In this document: positions 31,963 through 40,254 of the stretch, piece after piece
How the letters are laid out: every line of letters begins with the position of its first letter
Numbering within the stretch: the first letter of the stretch is position 1
NCBI GenBank assembly: GCA_030698805.1
Contig: JAUYMA010000006.1
Span: 31,092-95,091, forward strand
Direction of reading: 5' to 3'
Length of the DNA stretch: 64,000 nt
DNA from: Nanobdellota archaeon
Lineage (GTDB): Archaea; Nanobdellota; Nanobdellia; Pacearchaeales; GW2011-AR1
Made by a program: the position numbers and the translations under genes
The notes under the pieces: generated by a model
Database searches by the model: none
The model's input: only the letters and a program-made list of their open reading frames with translations
What the model was told of the DNA's origin: nothing

Positions 31963-32535
31963 ATGGAGTTTGACTCTGTTATAAAAAAGAGAAAATCAGT
32001 AAGATCTTTCAAAAATAAAAAAGCCAGTTGGAAAGATGTTTTAGAGGCTATAGATTCCGCAAATCAGGGTCCTTTCGCAAATAGTAACAATAATCTCAAG
32101 TTTATTATTATCGAAGAGCCAGATACAATAAATAAGCTAGCAGACGAATGTGATCAGCTTTGGATGAACAAGGCTGGAATGCTGGTTGTTGTGACTTCTG
32201 AAGATAAACATTTAGAAAAGATGTTTGGAGAGAGGGGTAGAATTTATTCAAGACAGCAGGCAGGAGCAGCGATATCAACATTTCTTCTAAAGATTATCGA
32301 TATGGGGCTTGCCTCATGTTGGGTCGGCTCATATGATGATCATGAAATAAGGAGATTGCTAAAAATTCCAGAAGACCGATTAATAGAAGCAATTCTTCCG
32401 ATAGGATATGAAAAAGATAAAATTGAAAAGAAAAAGAAAAAGTCTCTAGAATCAACAATCTTCTGGGAAAAATGGGATTGCACAAAACGCCCAGAATTCT
32501 TTGAAGAACAAAAAGATTACTATTCGGTTAGATAA
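31963..32535 (+). CDS. nitroreductase-family flavoprotein
   Basis: 190 residues. The start 'MEFDSVIKKRKSVRSFKNKK' is the FMN-phosphate-binding 'R-x-S-x-R' element of nitroreductases, and 'MGLASCWVGSYDDHEIRRLLKIPEDRLIEAILPIGYEK' is the typical C-terminal core. Homodimeric FMN NAD(P)H oxidoreductases; substrate unknown. It follows GNAT by 37 nt. Two hairpins follow its stop. Confidence 0.85.
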   Translation: MEFDSVIKKRKSVRSFKNKKASWKDVLEAIDSANQGPFANSNNNLKFIIIEEPDTINKLADECDQLWMNKAGMLVVVTSEDKHLEKMFGERGRIYSRQQAGAAISTFLLKIIDMGLASCWVGSYDDHEIRRLLKIPEDRLIEAILPIGYEKDKIEKKKKKSLESTIFWEKWDCTKRPEFFEEQKDYYSVR

Positions 32536-32584
32536 ATCAAAAGCATCTTCAAACACAGAATTCTTTGAAAAATAACTTCGACAT

Positions 32585-32636
32585 AAGTTTAATAGAAATT
32601 AAACTTGAAAAGCTATAACCTGATTCTCGAATCAGG
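32585..32636 (+). terminator. two hairpins after the nitroreductase gene
   Basis: First: aagtttaat (32585-32593) pairs with attaaactt (32598-32606), nine pairs around agaa. Second: cctgatt (32619-32625) pairs with aatcagg (32630-32636), seven pairs around ctcg. They lie 50-100 nt after the stop at 32535 and are followed by A/T-rich DNA. A transcript end is likely. The remaining stretch to 32720 holds no gene I can see. Confidence 0.45.
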
Positions 32637-32720
32637 AGGGTAAATAAAAAACGTCCTAATAAAATTTTCTAATACAAAATAATAATCAAAAAAAATAATA
32701 AAATGAAAGCAGAACCGCGA

Positions 32721-32795
32721 TTATCTTCGCTTCTTCTTTGAAACTTTCTTTTTTGTTGGTCTCTTAGATGCCTTTTTTTTCGCTGCCACGTTCAT
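32721..32795 (-). CDS. 24-residue highly basic protein
   Basis: Frame of 24 codons from ATG 32795 to TAA 32721: 13 of 24 residues are Lys or Arg (MNVAAKKKASKRP..., ending KKKRR). A very good promoter (gctttatatatag) lies 40 nt upstream, with a gaggt element just before the start. The sequence resembles a free histone tail or a basic nucleic-acid-binding peptide. An overlapping ATG upstream in another frame ends after a few codons. The promoter makes a transcript likely; that the peptide is made is inference. Confidence 0.5.
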   Translation of the reverse strand: MNVAAKKKASKRPTKKKVSKKKRR

Positions 32796-32832
32796 AACCT
32801 CTTTTCATTTTATGAAAATAATAAGCATCTTC

Positions 32833-32842
32833 TATATATAAA
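32833..32842 (-). promoter_or_regulatory. TATA box of the basic-peptide gene
   Basis: The minus strand reads gctttatatataga here, a textbook BRE/TATA element, 42 nt ahead of ATG 32795, giving a short leader of about 15 nt. Confidence 0.6.
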
Positions 32843-32928
32843 GCTTTATGAAAATTTTAATTTTTGAAAAATATTCTGATAATCTTAATTAGATTTATCG
32901 TCGAGGAAATTTTAAGTGAAAAATAATA

Positions 32929-33903
32929 TTATTTCAAAGGCAATTTATTACAAGGGAATATTATATCAAGACTCATTGTCGCGCTTTCTATTTTCTGAAT
33001 ATTGTGAGAAAAATTTTTGGTTAGATCTCCCATTTCATTATCATATTCTGCAAAACCTTTAGTAAATAGAACTAATTCTAAATCCCATGGTGCTATTTGC
33101 CTCACCATATTGATTATTATCTTATTGCCCTCGATATACCTGCTTATTTTATTAAAAAAATCGGCGTCATACTTTTTCAAATATAAAAAGGCCTTATGAA
33201 ACTCATATCCTATCGCTTGATAATCTATTACAGCAGTGTATCTAACGATTATTTTCTCTTCTTCAAGTCTCTTTATCCTATTCCTTACTATATCTACAGT
33301 AGTTTTCAATTTATCAGCAAGGATGGCGATATTCTCCTTAGCATTCCAATAAATTTCCTTAAGAATCTTAACGCTGATTTCATCTAATTCCAGATTTTCA
33401 ACTTTCTCGGTAAAGTTAGTCAATTTAGTTTCCTTATCAACAAGAAAGTTTTTCTCATGCACGCTTACGCCTACAAGAAAAGTCACCTTGCAATCAATAA
33501 TTATATCTCCGAATTTACTTATTAATTCATGCTTAATATTGAACAATTCTTCATTTGATTTGATAAAATGGCTCGCCCCTATATTCCAAGATCCTTCGGC
33601 CACGCCTATCCAATAAGTTTTAGGATCATTTTCAATAAATTTAATCAATTTTTCTTTCTTCTCAGGGATGTTAAGCAATGTTAAATAAAGAGTAGAAGTT
33701 CTAAATCCCATCTTAGCCAAATCAATCCATGTCTTATATCCATTAATCACTTTCTGTTCTTCAAGTCTCTTTATCCTATATCTCACAGCATCCTTACTCT
33801 TCCCAACTAATTTAGCAAGTTTAACATCCGCAATTCTAGCATTCTTCTCAAGTTCAAAAAGTATCTTCTTATCAATTTCATCGATTTTAATAATTTCACT
33901 CAT
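32929..33903 (-). CDS. double Lrp/AsnC-family regulator (tandem fusion)
   Basis: 324 residues from ATG 33903 (33912 is also an ATG; the TATA at 33921-33930 favours a leaderless start near 33903). It contains two complete Lrp units: helix-turn-helix 1 at about 5-60 and helix-turn-helix 2 at about 170-230, each with 'RIKRLEEQ/EKxI' endings, each followed by a RAM-like ligand domain (about 65-150 and 235-320). Normal Lrp is about 150 residues. The two halves differ, so the fusion is old. DNA-binding, amino-acid-responsive regulation is expected; it diverges from the gene at 34012 and may regulate it. Confidence 0.85.
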   Translation of the reverse strand: MSEIIKIDEIDKKILFELEKNARIADVKLAKLVGKSKDAVRYRIKRLEEQKVINGYKTWIDLAKMGFRTSTLYLTLLNIPEKKEKLIKFIENDPKTYWIGVAEGSWNIGASHFIKSNEELFNIKHELISKFGDIIIDCKVTFLVGVSVHEKNFLVDKETKLTNFTEKVENLELDEISVKILKEIYWNAKENIAILADKLKTTVDIVRNRIKRLEEEKIIVRYTAVIDYQAIGYEFHKAFLYLKKYDADFFNKISRYIEGNKIIINMVRQIAPWDLELVLFTKGFAEYDNEMGDLTKNFSHNIQKIESATMSLDIIFPCNKLPLK

Positions 33904-33920
33904 TTTAATCATTATCGGTC

Positions 33921-33930
33921 TTTATATTTA
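33921..33930 (-). promoter_or_regulatory. TATA box of the double Lrp gene
   Basis: tttatattta on the plus strand (taaatataaa on the minus) lies about 22 nt ahead of ATG 33903. It supports a leaderless start at 33903 over the ATG at 33912. Confidence 0.5.
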
Positions 33931-33970
33931 AGTTTATCCATTTTATTCTTATTATTGTCCAAAAAGTTAA

Positions 33971-34003
33971 TTATATAGTGTTTATGTCATTTCTGTATAG
34001 GAG
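33971..34003 (+). promoter_or_regulatory. TATA box and Shine-Dalgarno site of the gene at 34012
   Basis: ttatatag (33971-33978) serves as TATA, and aggag (33999-34003) lies 8 nt ahead of ATG 34012. The gene therefore has a leader, unlike most neighbours. Confidence 0.5.
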
Positions 34004-34011
34004 TAAAGAAA

Positions 34012-34785
34012 ATGGAAAAAATAATTCATAAGCCCTTAGAAAAAGGAAAAAATGTTCCAGCATTAGTAACCACCCCGTTTACAATCGACCCAACAAGGAG
34101 AGAAGTAGCATTGTCCCAGTTTATCTATGTACCGCAGAAAAAAGTCTATATCACAAAAATTCCTTTTAAGTTTGAAAGATTAAGATTAAATTGGGAAGAT
34201 TCACACTATTTCCTAGCCGATTTAGGATTTTTCATGCCAGATATCGCTACATTTATGACTCATTACATAAATGTAAGAAATGCCTCACTCGATACAAAAA
34301 CGTTATACTATGCAGATGGAAAAGATGTAAAAGTTTCAGAAGCATATTCAATATGGCAAGGGCTTAATAGTTATAGTAAACATGGTTCCAGTTGCGTTAC
34401 TTGGTTAGATAATATATGGAGTATTAAAGAATCTCTAGAATATAGCCAAGAAAAGGAGATAATTATGTCTTCTCAGCACTTTGTAAGAAGAGGAAAAAGT
34501 GGACTAGAATTAAGAGGCAAAGAAAGAACAATAACTATGCCAAAAAATGAGAATTATAATTCCAGTGTAAGGCTTCCCTTAAGTGATGAAGGAATGCCTC
34601 TAGAATGGGTTACAAGAGAAAACTGTGCACTCGGCGTTTCCCTCTATTTCAAGATGCCTCAAATGGGAAGGGTAACACAATACTCTTCAGGGCAAGACGA
34701 ATGTATGATTGATTGTACAGCGGATAAAGGTCGTGGACCAACAATGTTATACGCCTGTGCACATTCCACACTCTCCTTGAAATAA
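34012..34785 (+). CDS. unknown protein
   Basis: 257 residues, soluble, no signal peptide or membrane helix. Beta-rich N-terminus ('QFIYVPQKKVYITKIPFKFERLRL'-like pattern), a middle helical part, and a Cys-containing C-terminal third ('NCALGVSLYFKMPQ', 'ECMIDCTADKGRGPT', 'YACAHSTL'). Six Cys in all, none in CxxC. No family recognised. The next gene starts 1 nt after its stop, so they form a pair. It diverges from the double Lrp regulator. Confidence 0.55.
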   Translation: MEKIIHKPLEKGKNVPALVTTPFTIDPTRREVALSQFIYVPQKKVYITKIPFKFERLRLNWEDSHYFLADLGFFMPDIATFMTHYINVRNASLDTKTLYYADGKDVKVSEAYSIWQGLNSYSKHGSSCVTWLDNIWSIKESLEYSQEKEIIMSSQHFVRRGKSGLELRGKERTITMPKNENYNSSVRLPLSDEGMPLEWVTRENCALGVSLYFKMPQMGRVTQYSSGQDECMIDCTADKGRGPTMLYACAHSTLSLK

Positions 34786-34786
34786 A

Positions 34787-35140
34787 ATGAACAATGATGA
34801 AATAAATCTGCCTCAAAACATATGTACTGTGCAAGAATTAAGAGAATTAAGAGAGATTGTAGAGAGAAAAGATGATAAAACGTTTAAAGAAAAGATAGAA
34901 AAATATATGCAAAAATTCAAAGAAGCAAATCCTCTCAAAGAAAAAGAAGAATTGGAAAAAATAGCCCTAAGTTACATAGGTGCAAATTGTATGATGGCAG
35001 ACCGCGGCTACATTTCTATAGGAATCCCCTATCCTCCTGCGCCACTTGGGCCTGTAGAAAAACAGTTTCTAAGAATTTACGATCCTGAAAACTACCAAAG
35101 ATTCAAGAAAATTAAGTGGAAAAGAGATTGGCATACCTAA
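34787..35140 (+). CDS. unknown protein, partner of 34012
   Basis: 117 residues. Strongly charged helical N-terminus (about 1-70, Glu/Lys rich, with 'ELRELREIVERKDDKTFKEKIEKYMQKF'-like heptads) and a C-terminal part with 'GIPYPPAPLGPVEKQFLRIYDPENYQRF'. No known domain. Starts 1 nt after the previous stop, so co-translated. Confidence 0.55.
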   Translation: MNNDEINLPQNICTVQELRELREIVERKDDKTFKEKIEKYMQKFKEANPLKEKEELEKIALSYIGANCMMADRGYISIGIPYPPAPLGPVEKQFLRIYDPENYQRFKKIKWKRDWHT

Positions 35141-35169
35141 AAAACAAAAGAAAGATTTCTTCACAACCT

Positions 35170-35199
35170 TTATATATAACTTATAAGTTATAACTTATA
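35170..35199 (+). promoter_or_regulatory. palindromic operator and TATA box of vapBC
   Basis: A TATA element (tttatatata, 35170-35179) is overlapped by the 16-bp perfect palindrome ataacttataagttat (35176-35191) and the 18-bp perfect palindrome tataagttataacttata (35182-35199), which ends at the first base of the vapB ATG. The alternating aagtta/taactt units would be two staggered dimer sites, fitting negative autoregulation by the toxin-antitoxin complex. Confidence 0.6.
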
Positions 35200-35408
35200 T
35201 GAAAACGATAGCCTTAAGCGAAAAAACCTTTGAACTTCTTCAAAAAATGAAAGCTGAGAAAAAAGCAAGCTCATTTGAAGAAATAGTAATAGATTTAATT
35301 ATAGAAAAGGACAAAATTCCACATTCTCTTTTTGGAAGTCTGAAAGGCAAGACAAAAAGATTTGATTCAAAAGAAAGGAAAAACATCTGGAAAGACAGGC
35401 AGATATGA
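35199..35408 (+). CDS. vapB: VapB-type antitoxin
   Basis: 69 residues. The N-terminal strand 'MKTIALSEKTFELLQKMKAEKKASSFEEIVIDLI' is a ribbon-helix-helix DNA-binding fold, as in the archaeal DUF217/VapB group. The C-terminal tail with 'GSLKGKTKRF' likely wraps the toxin. It precedes vapC with a 4-nt ATGA overlap. A palindromic operator sits directly in front. Confidence 0.85.
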   Translation: MKTIALSEKTFELLQKMKAEKKASSFEEIVIDLIIEKDKIPHSLFGSLKGKTKRFDSKERKNIWKDRQI

Positions 35409-35785
35409 GAGTTATAATAGATACATCAGCTTGGATAGAGTATTTTCAAGGCTCAAAAGAGGGTGAAACAGTAAATCAATACTTAAAAGACAATGAAATA
35501 ATTACTACAGTTGTGACTTTACTCGAATTAAGCTATAAAGCAGATAAAGAAGGGTGGAATATAAAAGATTATCTTAATTTTATAAAATTAAAATCGAATG
35601 TAGTAGGAATAAAAGAATCTTCAATTCTTCAGTTCGGTAAACTATACAATGAAGCAAGAAAAAGAGAGAAAAGCTTTGGGTTTGCAGATGCCATTATTCT
35701 TCTTACATCAAATCTCGAAAAAGCGCAGATTTTAACAAAAGATCTTCATTTCAAGGGCTTTGACAATGCAATAATGTTGAAATAA
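35405..35785 (+). CDS. vapC: VapC-type PIN-domain toxin
   Basis: 126 residues. PIN-domain acids are visible: Asp in 'VIIDTSAWIEYF', Glu in 'VVTLLELSYKA', and Asp in 'FGFADAIILLTS' and 'ILTKDLHFKGF'. It is a magnesium-dependent ribonuclease that cuts specific RNAs, often tRNA. Starts within the vapB stop. Confidence 0.88.
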   Translation: MRVIIDTSAWIEYFQGSKEGETVNQYLKDNEIITTVVTLLELSYKADKEGWNIKDYLNFIKLKSNVVGIKESSILQFGKLYNEARKREKSFGFADAIILLTSNLEKAQILTKDLHFKGFDNAIMLK

Positions 35786-35897
35786 TTATATCGATAATTC
35801 TGATGATCAGTATAAAATTTGTCCAGAATACCTAAATTATTCATTTAAGATGGATCGGATGTAAAAATCAAGAAAAAGAAAATAAAAAAAGAAAAAA

Positions 35898-35918
35898 GGG
35901 AAGAAAAAATAACTTCCC
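35898..35918 (-). terminator. terminator of ftsZ
   Basis: On the minus strand, 17 nt after the ftsZ stop, gggaag pairs with cttccc around a 9-nt loop. A run of T-rich DNA follows (plus-strand 35872-35897 is almost all A). This is the shape of an intrinsic terminator. Confidence 0.6.
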
Positions 35919-35935
35919 ATCTAGGGATTGCGAGT

Positions 35936-37015
35936 TTATCTAAACACTTCTATGCCTAAGTCAGACATTTCAGATTTCATAGGGGCCTGTTCTCGGTAAG
36001 CTCTCTTACCTAATACGTATGGAGATTTAACTCCAGTCATAATAGTAATAACTCTTACTCTGTTTTGGAACTCCTTGTTAATTCTGGCTCCGATGATAAC
36101 CTGCGCGTCTGGACTTATATTCTCAGTCACGAGTTCACCTACGCCGGAGAATTCATCAAGCTTGAAGTCTGGGCCACAAGTTATGTGGATCAGAGCTCCA
36201 GTTGCTCCCTTGTAATCTACATCCAATAAAGGATGTGTCAAAGCCTGTCTTACAGCCTCATTCACTCTGTCAGTTGTGTCAGACTCTCCAACACCAATAA
36301 CTGCAACGTCACCGTTCTTCATAATAGCTGAAACGTCTGCATAGTCTAAGTTAATCAATGATGGCAAGGTAATAGTTTCCACAATTCCTTTGATCATTGT
36401 ACTTACTAGCTCGTTTGCTACTGCGAAGGCCTGTTCCATTGGCAAATTACCTGCAATGTCTACAAGTCTATTGTTATCAATAACGATAACAGTATCCACA
36501 ACCTCAGTTAGCTCCTGAAGGCCAAATTCAGCCTTGTCTTGTCTGGCTTTTTCGCATTCGAAAGGCATTGTAACAACTCCAATAACTACTGCTCCAGATT
36601 CTTTAGCTAATTGCGCAACGACAGGGGCTGCACCGGTTCCAGTACCTCCACCCATACCTGCAACTATGAAGACCATATCTGCTCCACTTGCAGCTTTCTT
36701 AAGCTCTGACAAGGATTCTTTTGCAGCTTCTCTTCCCTTTGCAGGGAAACCGCCGCATCCTAGTCCTCTGGTAAGTTCCTTACCAATGAGAACTTTCTCA
36801 TCAGCCTTAGTAATACTTAAGTGTAAGGCGTCAGTATTGACACCATAGATAGTCGCTCCATTAATACCCTTGTTAAATAACCAAGTAATAGTATTGCATC
36901 CAGCTCCACCTGAGCCAAAGACCTTAATATTAGCCTTTCCAGCCCTTAATTCATCAAAATTAATGCTATGTGTAGCAGCGTTTTGGATCGCCTCTTTTGC
37001 AAAATCAAGTACCAT
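35936..37015 (-). CDS. ftsZ: cell division protein FtsZ
   Basis: 359 residues. GTP-binding motif 'GGGTGTGAAPV', T7 loop 'NLDYADV' and the N-terminal 'FGSGGAGCNT' are present. Polymerises into the division ring. The C-terminus ends 'DLGIEVFR', a typical archaeal FtsZ tail. A strong Shine-Dalgarno site lies 9 nt ahead and a TATA box at 37061-37068. A terminator follows. Confidence 0.97.
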   Translation of the reverse strand: MVLDFAKEAIQNAATHSINFDELRAGKANIKVFGSGGAGCNTITWLFNKGINGATIYGVNTDALHLSITKADEKVLIGKELTRGLGCGGFPAKGREAAKESLSELKKAASGADMVFIVAGMGGGTGTGAAPVVAQLAKESGAVVIGVVTMPFECEKARQDKAEFGLQELTEVVDTVIVIDNNRLVDIAGNLPMEQAFAVANELVSTMIKGIVETITLPSLINLDYADVSAIMKNGDVAVIGVGESDTTDRVNEAVRQALTHPLLDVDYKGATGALIHITCGPDFKLDEFSGVGELVTENISPDAQVIIGARINKEFQNRVRVITIMTGVKSPYVLGKRAYREQAPMKSEMSDLGIEVFR

Positions 37016-37024
37016 TTATTTTTA

Positions 37025-37068
37025 CCTCCTTTCAATTATGAAGAAAATAATGCGAAAGAGTTTAAATA
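37025..37068 (-). promoter_or_regulatory. ftsZ leader: Shine-Dalgarno site and TATA box
   Basis: The minus strand has aggaggt (plus 37024-37030) 9 nt before the start codon and a TATA tttaaat element near 37061-37068. Transcription start would be about 37037, giving a 20-nt leader. Confidence 0.6.
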
Positions 37069-37118
37069 TTTGACTATGATAAAAAATATAGAATTTTCAC
37101 TGGGTTTTAACAAAAAAA

Positions 37119-38150
37119 TTATAAATTCTTTATCCTTCTCTTAAATTCGGCATAGTATTCTTTAGGGAAATTAGCTCCTGCTGCCTTAAAATGCCCGCCT
37201 GCATCAGAATTTTCAAATCCGTCCACCAATTTATTTAATAATTCCGGCAGATTTTCATTTCCATCTTGTCTTCTTGCAGAAACAGCACAATTATTCTCAT
37301 TGCACTCTATTACAAAGATAGTTTTATCAGGATGCTCTGTGCTAATCTCATTAATCGCCAAGGATTTTATGGAAAATTGCGATTTAAATTCAAAGAAATA
37401 CCTCTCGTTAAAGATTTCTTTTTTTTCTTTGAAATCTTCTATGCATTTTTTTATGTCTCCTTTAACTTTTTGTGCAAAAGTTTTTAGCTTATCTACATCC
37501 TCTAATTTATCAGTGAGCATTTCATAAATCTCCTTCTCTTTGCCCTCAAAATAAATTAAAGCTAATGATATTGAATAAGCTGCATCCCAAAATTTGCCTC
37601 TTCTCGGATCCTCTGCATTAAACTCTTCAGAATATCTCCCATAAACTTCTCTCATCCAAGAAGAATTTTCTTTATAGCACCAATCAGCCAAGCTGGAGCA
37701 AGCAATAAGCCAGTCATATTTATCTATGTCCTTAATTTGAGAAAGCAGATAATAACAGACATATCCTGCAGAAAATCCCTTGCCTGTAGTGTTAAGAAAA
37801 ATCGTCTTGTCAGAATTGAAATCTACTTCAAAAATATGATGATCTATAATTAAAATTTCTGCAAAATCCTCAATTTTTTTAACTAAATCCGCTCGGTTTA
37901 TATTAAGATCTGTAAAGATGACTTTAGTCACTTCTTTTTTCTTTAATTCTTCAATAAGATCCCCATTAATATCTGAATAGTTGACAAATATTAAGAAATC
38001 TGCATTGACAACTTCATTCATAATTTTAGCGCAAGCAATCCCATCTAGATCAGTATGGCTTATTAGCGCAATCTTTCTAGATCCATCCAATCTTTTTATA
38101 AAATCAAAAAATCTTCTTTCATCGCCAACAGTAAAATCTATTTGTTGCAT
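37119..38150 (-). CDS. DHH-family phosphoesterase
   Basis: 343 residues. The N-terminal DHH domain contains 'ISHTDLDGIACAKI' and 'LIIDHHIFEV' (the DHH motif), and the C-terminal DHHA1 domain ends 'SDAGGHFKAAGANF'. This resembles NrnA/RecJ-like or cyclic-dinucleotide and nanoRNA phosphodiesterases. Substrate unknown. Follows the MBL gene on the same strand, 7 nt away. Confidence 0.82.
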   Translation of the reverse strand: MQQIDFTVGDERRFFDFIKRLDGSRKIALISHTDLDGIACAKIMNEVVNADFLIFVNYSDINGDLIEELKKKEVTKVIFTDLNINRADLVKKIEDFAEILIIDHHIFEVDFNSDKTIFLNTTGKGFSAGYVCYYLLSQIKDIDKYDWLIACSSLADWCYKENSSWMREVYGRYSEEFNAEDPRRGKFWDAAYSISLALIYFEGKEKEIYEMLTDKLEDVDKLKTFAQKVKGDIKKCIEDFKEKKEIFNERYFFEFKSQFSIKSLAINEISTEHPDKTIFVIECNENNCAVSARRQDGNENLPELLNKLVDGFENSDAGGHFKAAGANFPKEYYAEFKRRIKNL

Positions 38151-38157
38151 AACCCCT

Positions 38158-38829
38158 CTAAATTTTTTCTAAAATTTCTGCATGGATGCCTTCCTTCTCA
38201 CAACATTCCACAAATTTCTGAGCATCCTCTATAGTTCCTGCAACACCTGCCCCATAATGCATTGGAATTGCAATATCCGCATTTACTAAAGATGCTGCCT
38301 CTGCTGCTTCAGAGGGATTCATAACATATGTGCCAGAAACAGGCAGTAAAGCGATAAATTTATTTCCATGCTTGCCATACCCACTTAACCTCTTCATCTC
38401 AGGGATCAAATCAGTATCTCCCGCATGATATACTATAACTTTATCAAATTTTATCAAAAACCCTAGCCAGTCATCTGCTTTGGTATGAAAATCCTTATCC
38501 ACATTATAAGCTGGGAGGGCTTCAATCTTTATTTTTCCAAATGTCATCTCATCCCCAGATGCTATAACTTGCATTTCTACATTCTCCAGCTTGGCTACTT
38601 TACTTTGAACATCTGCGGGTACAACTAAAACTGTACCCTTGCCTGCTACCTTAATAAGGTCCTTTATACTACAATGATCATAGTGGCTATGAGTCAACAA
38701 AATCATATCTGCTTTAGTCACTTTATCTGAAACATTGTAAGGATCAATAATGAGCCTTTTTCCACTCTCATTTGTAATAAGGAAACCAGAGTGGCCTAAA
38801 AACTCAATCTTAACTCCATCCACTTCCAT
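38158..38829 (-). CDS. MBL-fold metal-dependent hydrolase (UPF0173)
   Basis: 223 residues from ATG 38829 (TTG at 38832 also in frame). Metal motif 'LLTHSHYDHCSI' (HxHxDH). Further His in 'YHAGDTDLIPEM' and 'PMHYGAGVAGT'. Matches the UlaG/UPF0173 group with unknown substrates. In a minus-strand run gatA, MBL, DHH, ftsZ. Confidence 0.82.
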   Translation of the reverse strand: MEVDGVKIEFLGHSGFLITNESGKRLIIDPYNVSDKVTKADMILLTHSHYDHCSIKDLIKVAGKGTVLVVPADVQSKVAKLENVEMQVIASGDEMTFGKIKIEALPAYNVDKDFHTKADDWLGFLIKFDKVIVYHAGDTDLIPEMKRLSGYGKHGNKFIALLPVSGTYVMNPSEAAEAASLVNADIAIPMHYGAGVAGTIEDAQKFVECCEKEGIHAEILEKI

Positions 38830-38879
38830 CAATAAAGCAAGGAAATCTATACTTATAAGATTAATGGTATTAGAAGTTG

Positions 38880-40205
38880 TTAACTGATCAACTCTAATTT
38901 TTTAGCAATACTGAACATCTTACTTTCCTGACCTTTTCCGCACATTATCTGCAACCCTATAGGAATTTCTTCCCCCTCTTCCTTTATAACTCCTGCTGGA
39001 ATAGACATAGCACATATACCTGCCAGATTAGCAGGGATAGTACAAGCATCATAAGCATATACATCTTCAGGTTTCATCTCCAATCCCTCCCCGACTTTCC
39101 AAGGTATTCCAGGTACAACAGGAGAAAGAATACAATCATACTCTTCAAATACTTTCTCAAACTCTTCTCTTATGATCTCCTTAATTTCCAATGCTTTTTT
39201 GTAATACCTTCCAGAAAACTCTTCTTTAGTTATCTCTCCTCCTCCTAAAATACGCCTTAAAACTTCTGGCCCGCAACTATCTTCTATCTTCTTGCCATAC
39301 CTGCGCCCATCGAACCTTCTAGTTCCTGAAAAAAATTCTGCATAAACCAGAGGATAATAAGTTTGCACTGCAAGATCAATATGATTAATTTCTACTTCTT
39401 CTGCGCTCCAGCCATATTTATTTTTTAATAATTCTATCTTATCATTAACAATTTTTTGAATCCTCTTATCTACGTTCTTTATCTTTAAGATTCCCACTTT
39501 AGCTTTCTTCAGATCTCCTACTTTTATAGGAGACGATTCAAAAGTTTTGGCATCCCTCTCATCTTTTCCTCGAATAACCTCTAGTAACAAAGCAGCATCT
39601 TCCACATTTTTAGCAAGTGGTCCTATTTGGTCTAAACTCATGCTTAGATCAATTAAGCCATATCGAGAAACAAGACCATAACTCGGCTTTACTCCTATTA
39701 TCCCACAATTACTAGCTGGAGTTCTGATGCTGCATCCAGTATCGCTTCCTAAGGCAACGTCACAAAAGTCAGCAGCAACAGCAGAAGCGCTTCCGGAACT
39801 GCTCCCGCCTGGAACTCTTCTAGAAGATTTAGGATTAATCGCACATCCAAAAGCACTATTCTCCCCACTACTTCCCGCTGCAAACTCATCCATATTAGTC
39901 ATTCCGATGATGACTCCATCCTCGGCCCTTATTTTCTCAATGACAGTTGCGTCATAAGGAGCTTTATAGTTCTCTAAAGTTTTAGAAGCACAATTGCAAA
40001 TCAATCCCTTAACATTAATGTTGCTCTTTACCCCTATCACATATCCATAAAGCTTTCCCTTTTTCCCGCCTTTTGCAATCTTTTCATCAATGACTCTAGC
40101 TTCTCCCAATACTTGCTCATTCAAATGCAAAAAGGCCTTCATTTTCCCATTTTCTTTATTTATCTTATCCAGATACTTCTTTACTTTTTCTTCTACTAGT
40201 CTCAT
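38880..40205 (-). CDS. gatA: aspartyl/glutamyl-tRNA amidotransferase subunit A
   Basis: 441 residues from ATG 40205. Amidase signature: Lys in 'YGVIGVKSNINVKG', 'GGSSSGSASAVAADF' and catalytic Ser in 'GSDTGCSIRTPAS'. Generates ammonia from Gln for transamidation by GatCAB. GatB is at 61.8 kb and a GatC-like gene at 42.8 kb, so the complex is encoded across the window. Starts the minus-strand run to ftsZ. Confidence 0.96.
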   Translation of the reverse strand: MRLVEEKVKKYLDKINKENGKMKAFLHLNEQVLGEARVIDEKIAKGGKKGKLYGYVIGVKSNINVKGLICNCASKTLENYKAPYDATVIEKIRAEDGVIIGMTNMDEFAAGSSGENSAFGCAINPKSSRRVPGGSSSGSASAVAADFCDVALGSDTGCSIRTPASNCGIIGVKPSYGLVSRYGLIDLSMSLDQIGPLAKNVEDAALLLEVIRGKDERDAKTFESSPIKVGDLKKAKVGILKIKNVDKRIQKIVNDKIELLKNKYGWSAEEVEINHIDLAVQTYYPLVYAEFFSGTRRFDGRRYGKKIEDSCGPEVLRRILGGGEITKEEFSGRYYKKALEIKEIIREEFEKVFEEYDCILSPVVPGIPWKVGEGLEMKPEDVYAYDACTIPANLAGICAMSIPAGVIKEEGEEIPIGLQIMCGKGQESKMFSIAKKLELIS

Positions 40206-40254
40206 TATTGTCAAAAAGAATAAGGTTTATTAAATATTACTGATATTTAAAGAA

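Noticed and set aside
35786..35897. Small RNA or gene between vapC and ftsZ
   Set aside because: Only A/T-rich DNA and the ftsZ terminator are present; a ctgatga string near 35814 lacks a partner D box.
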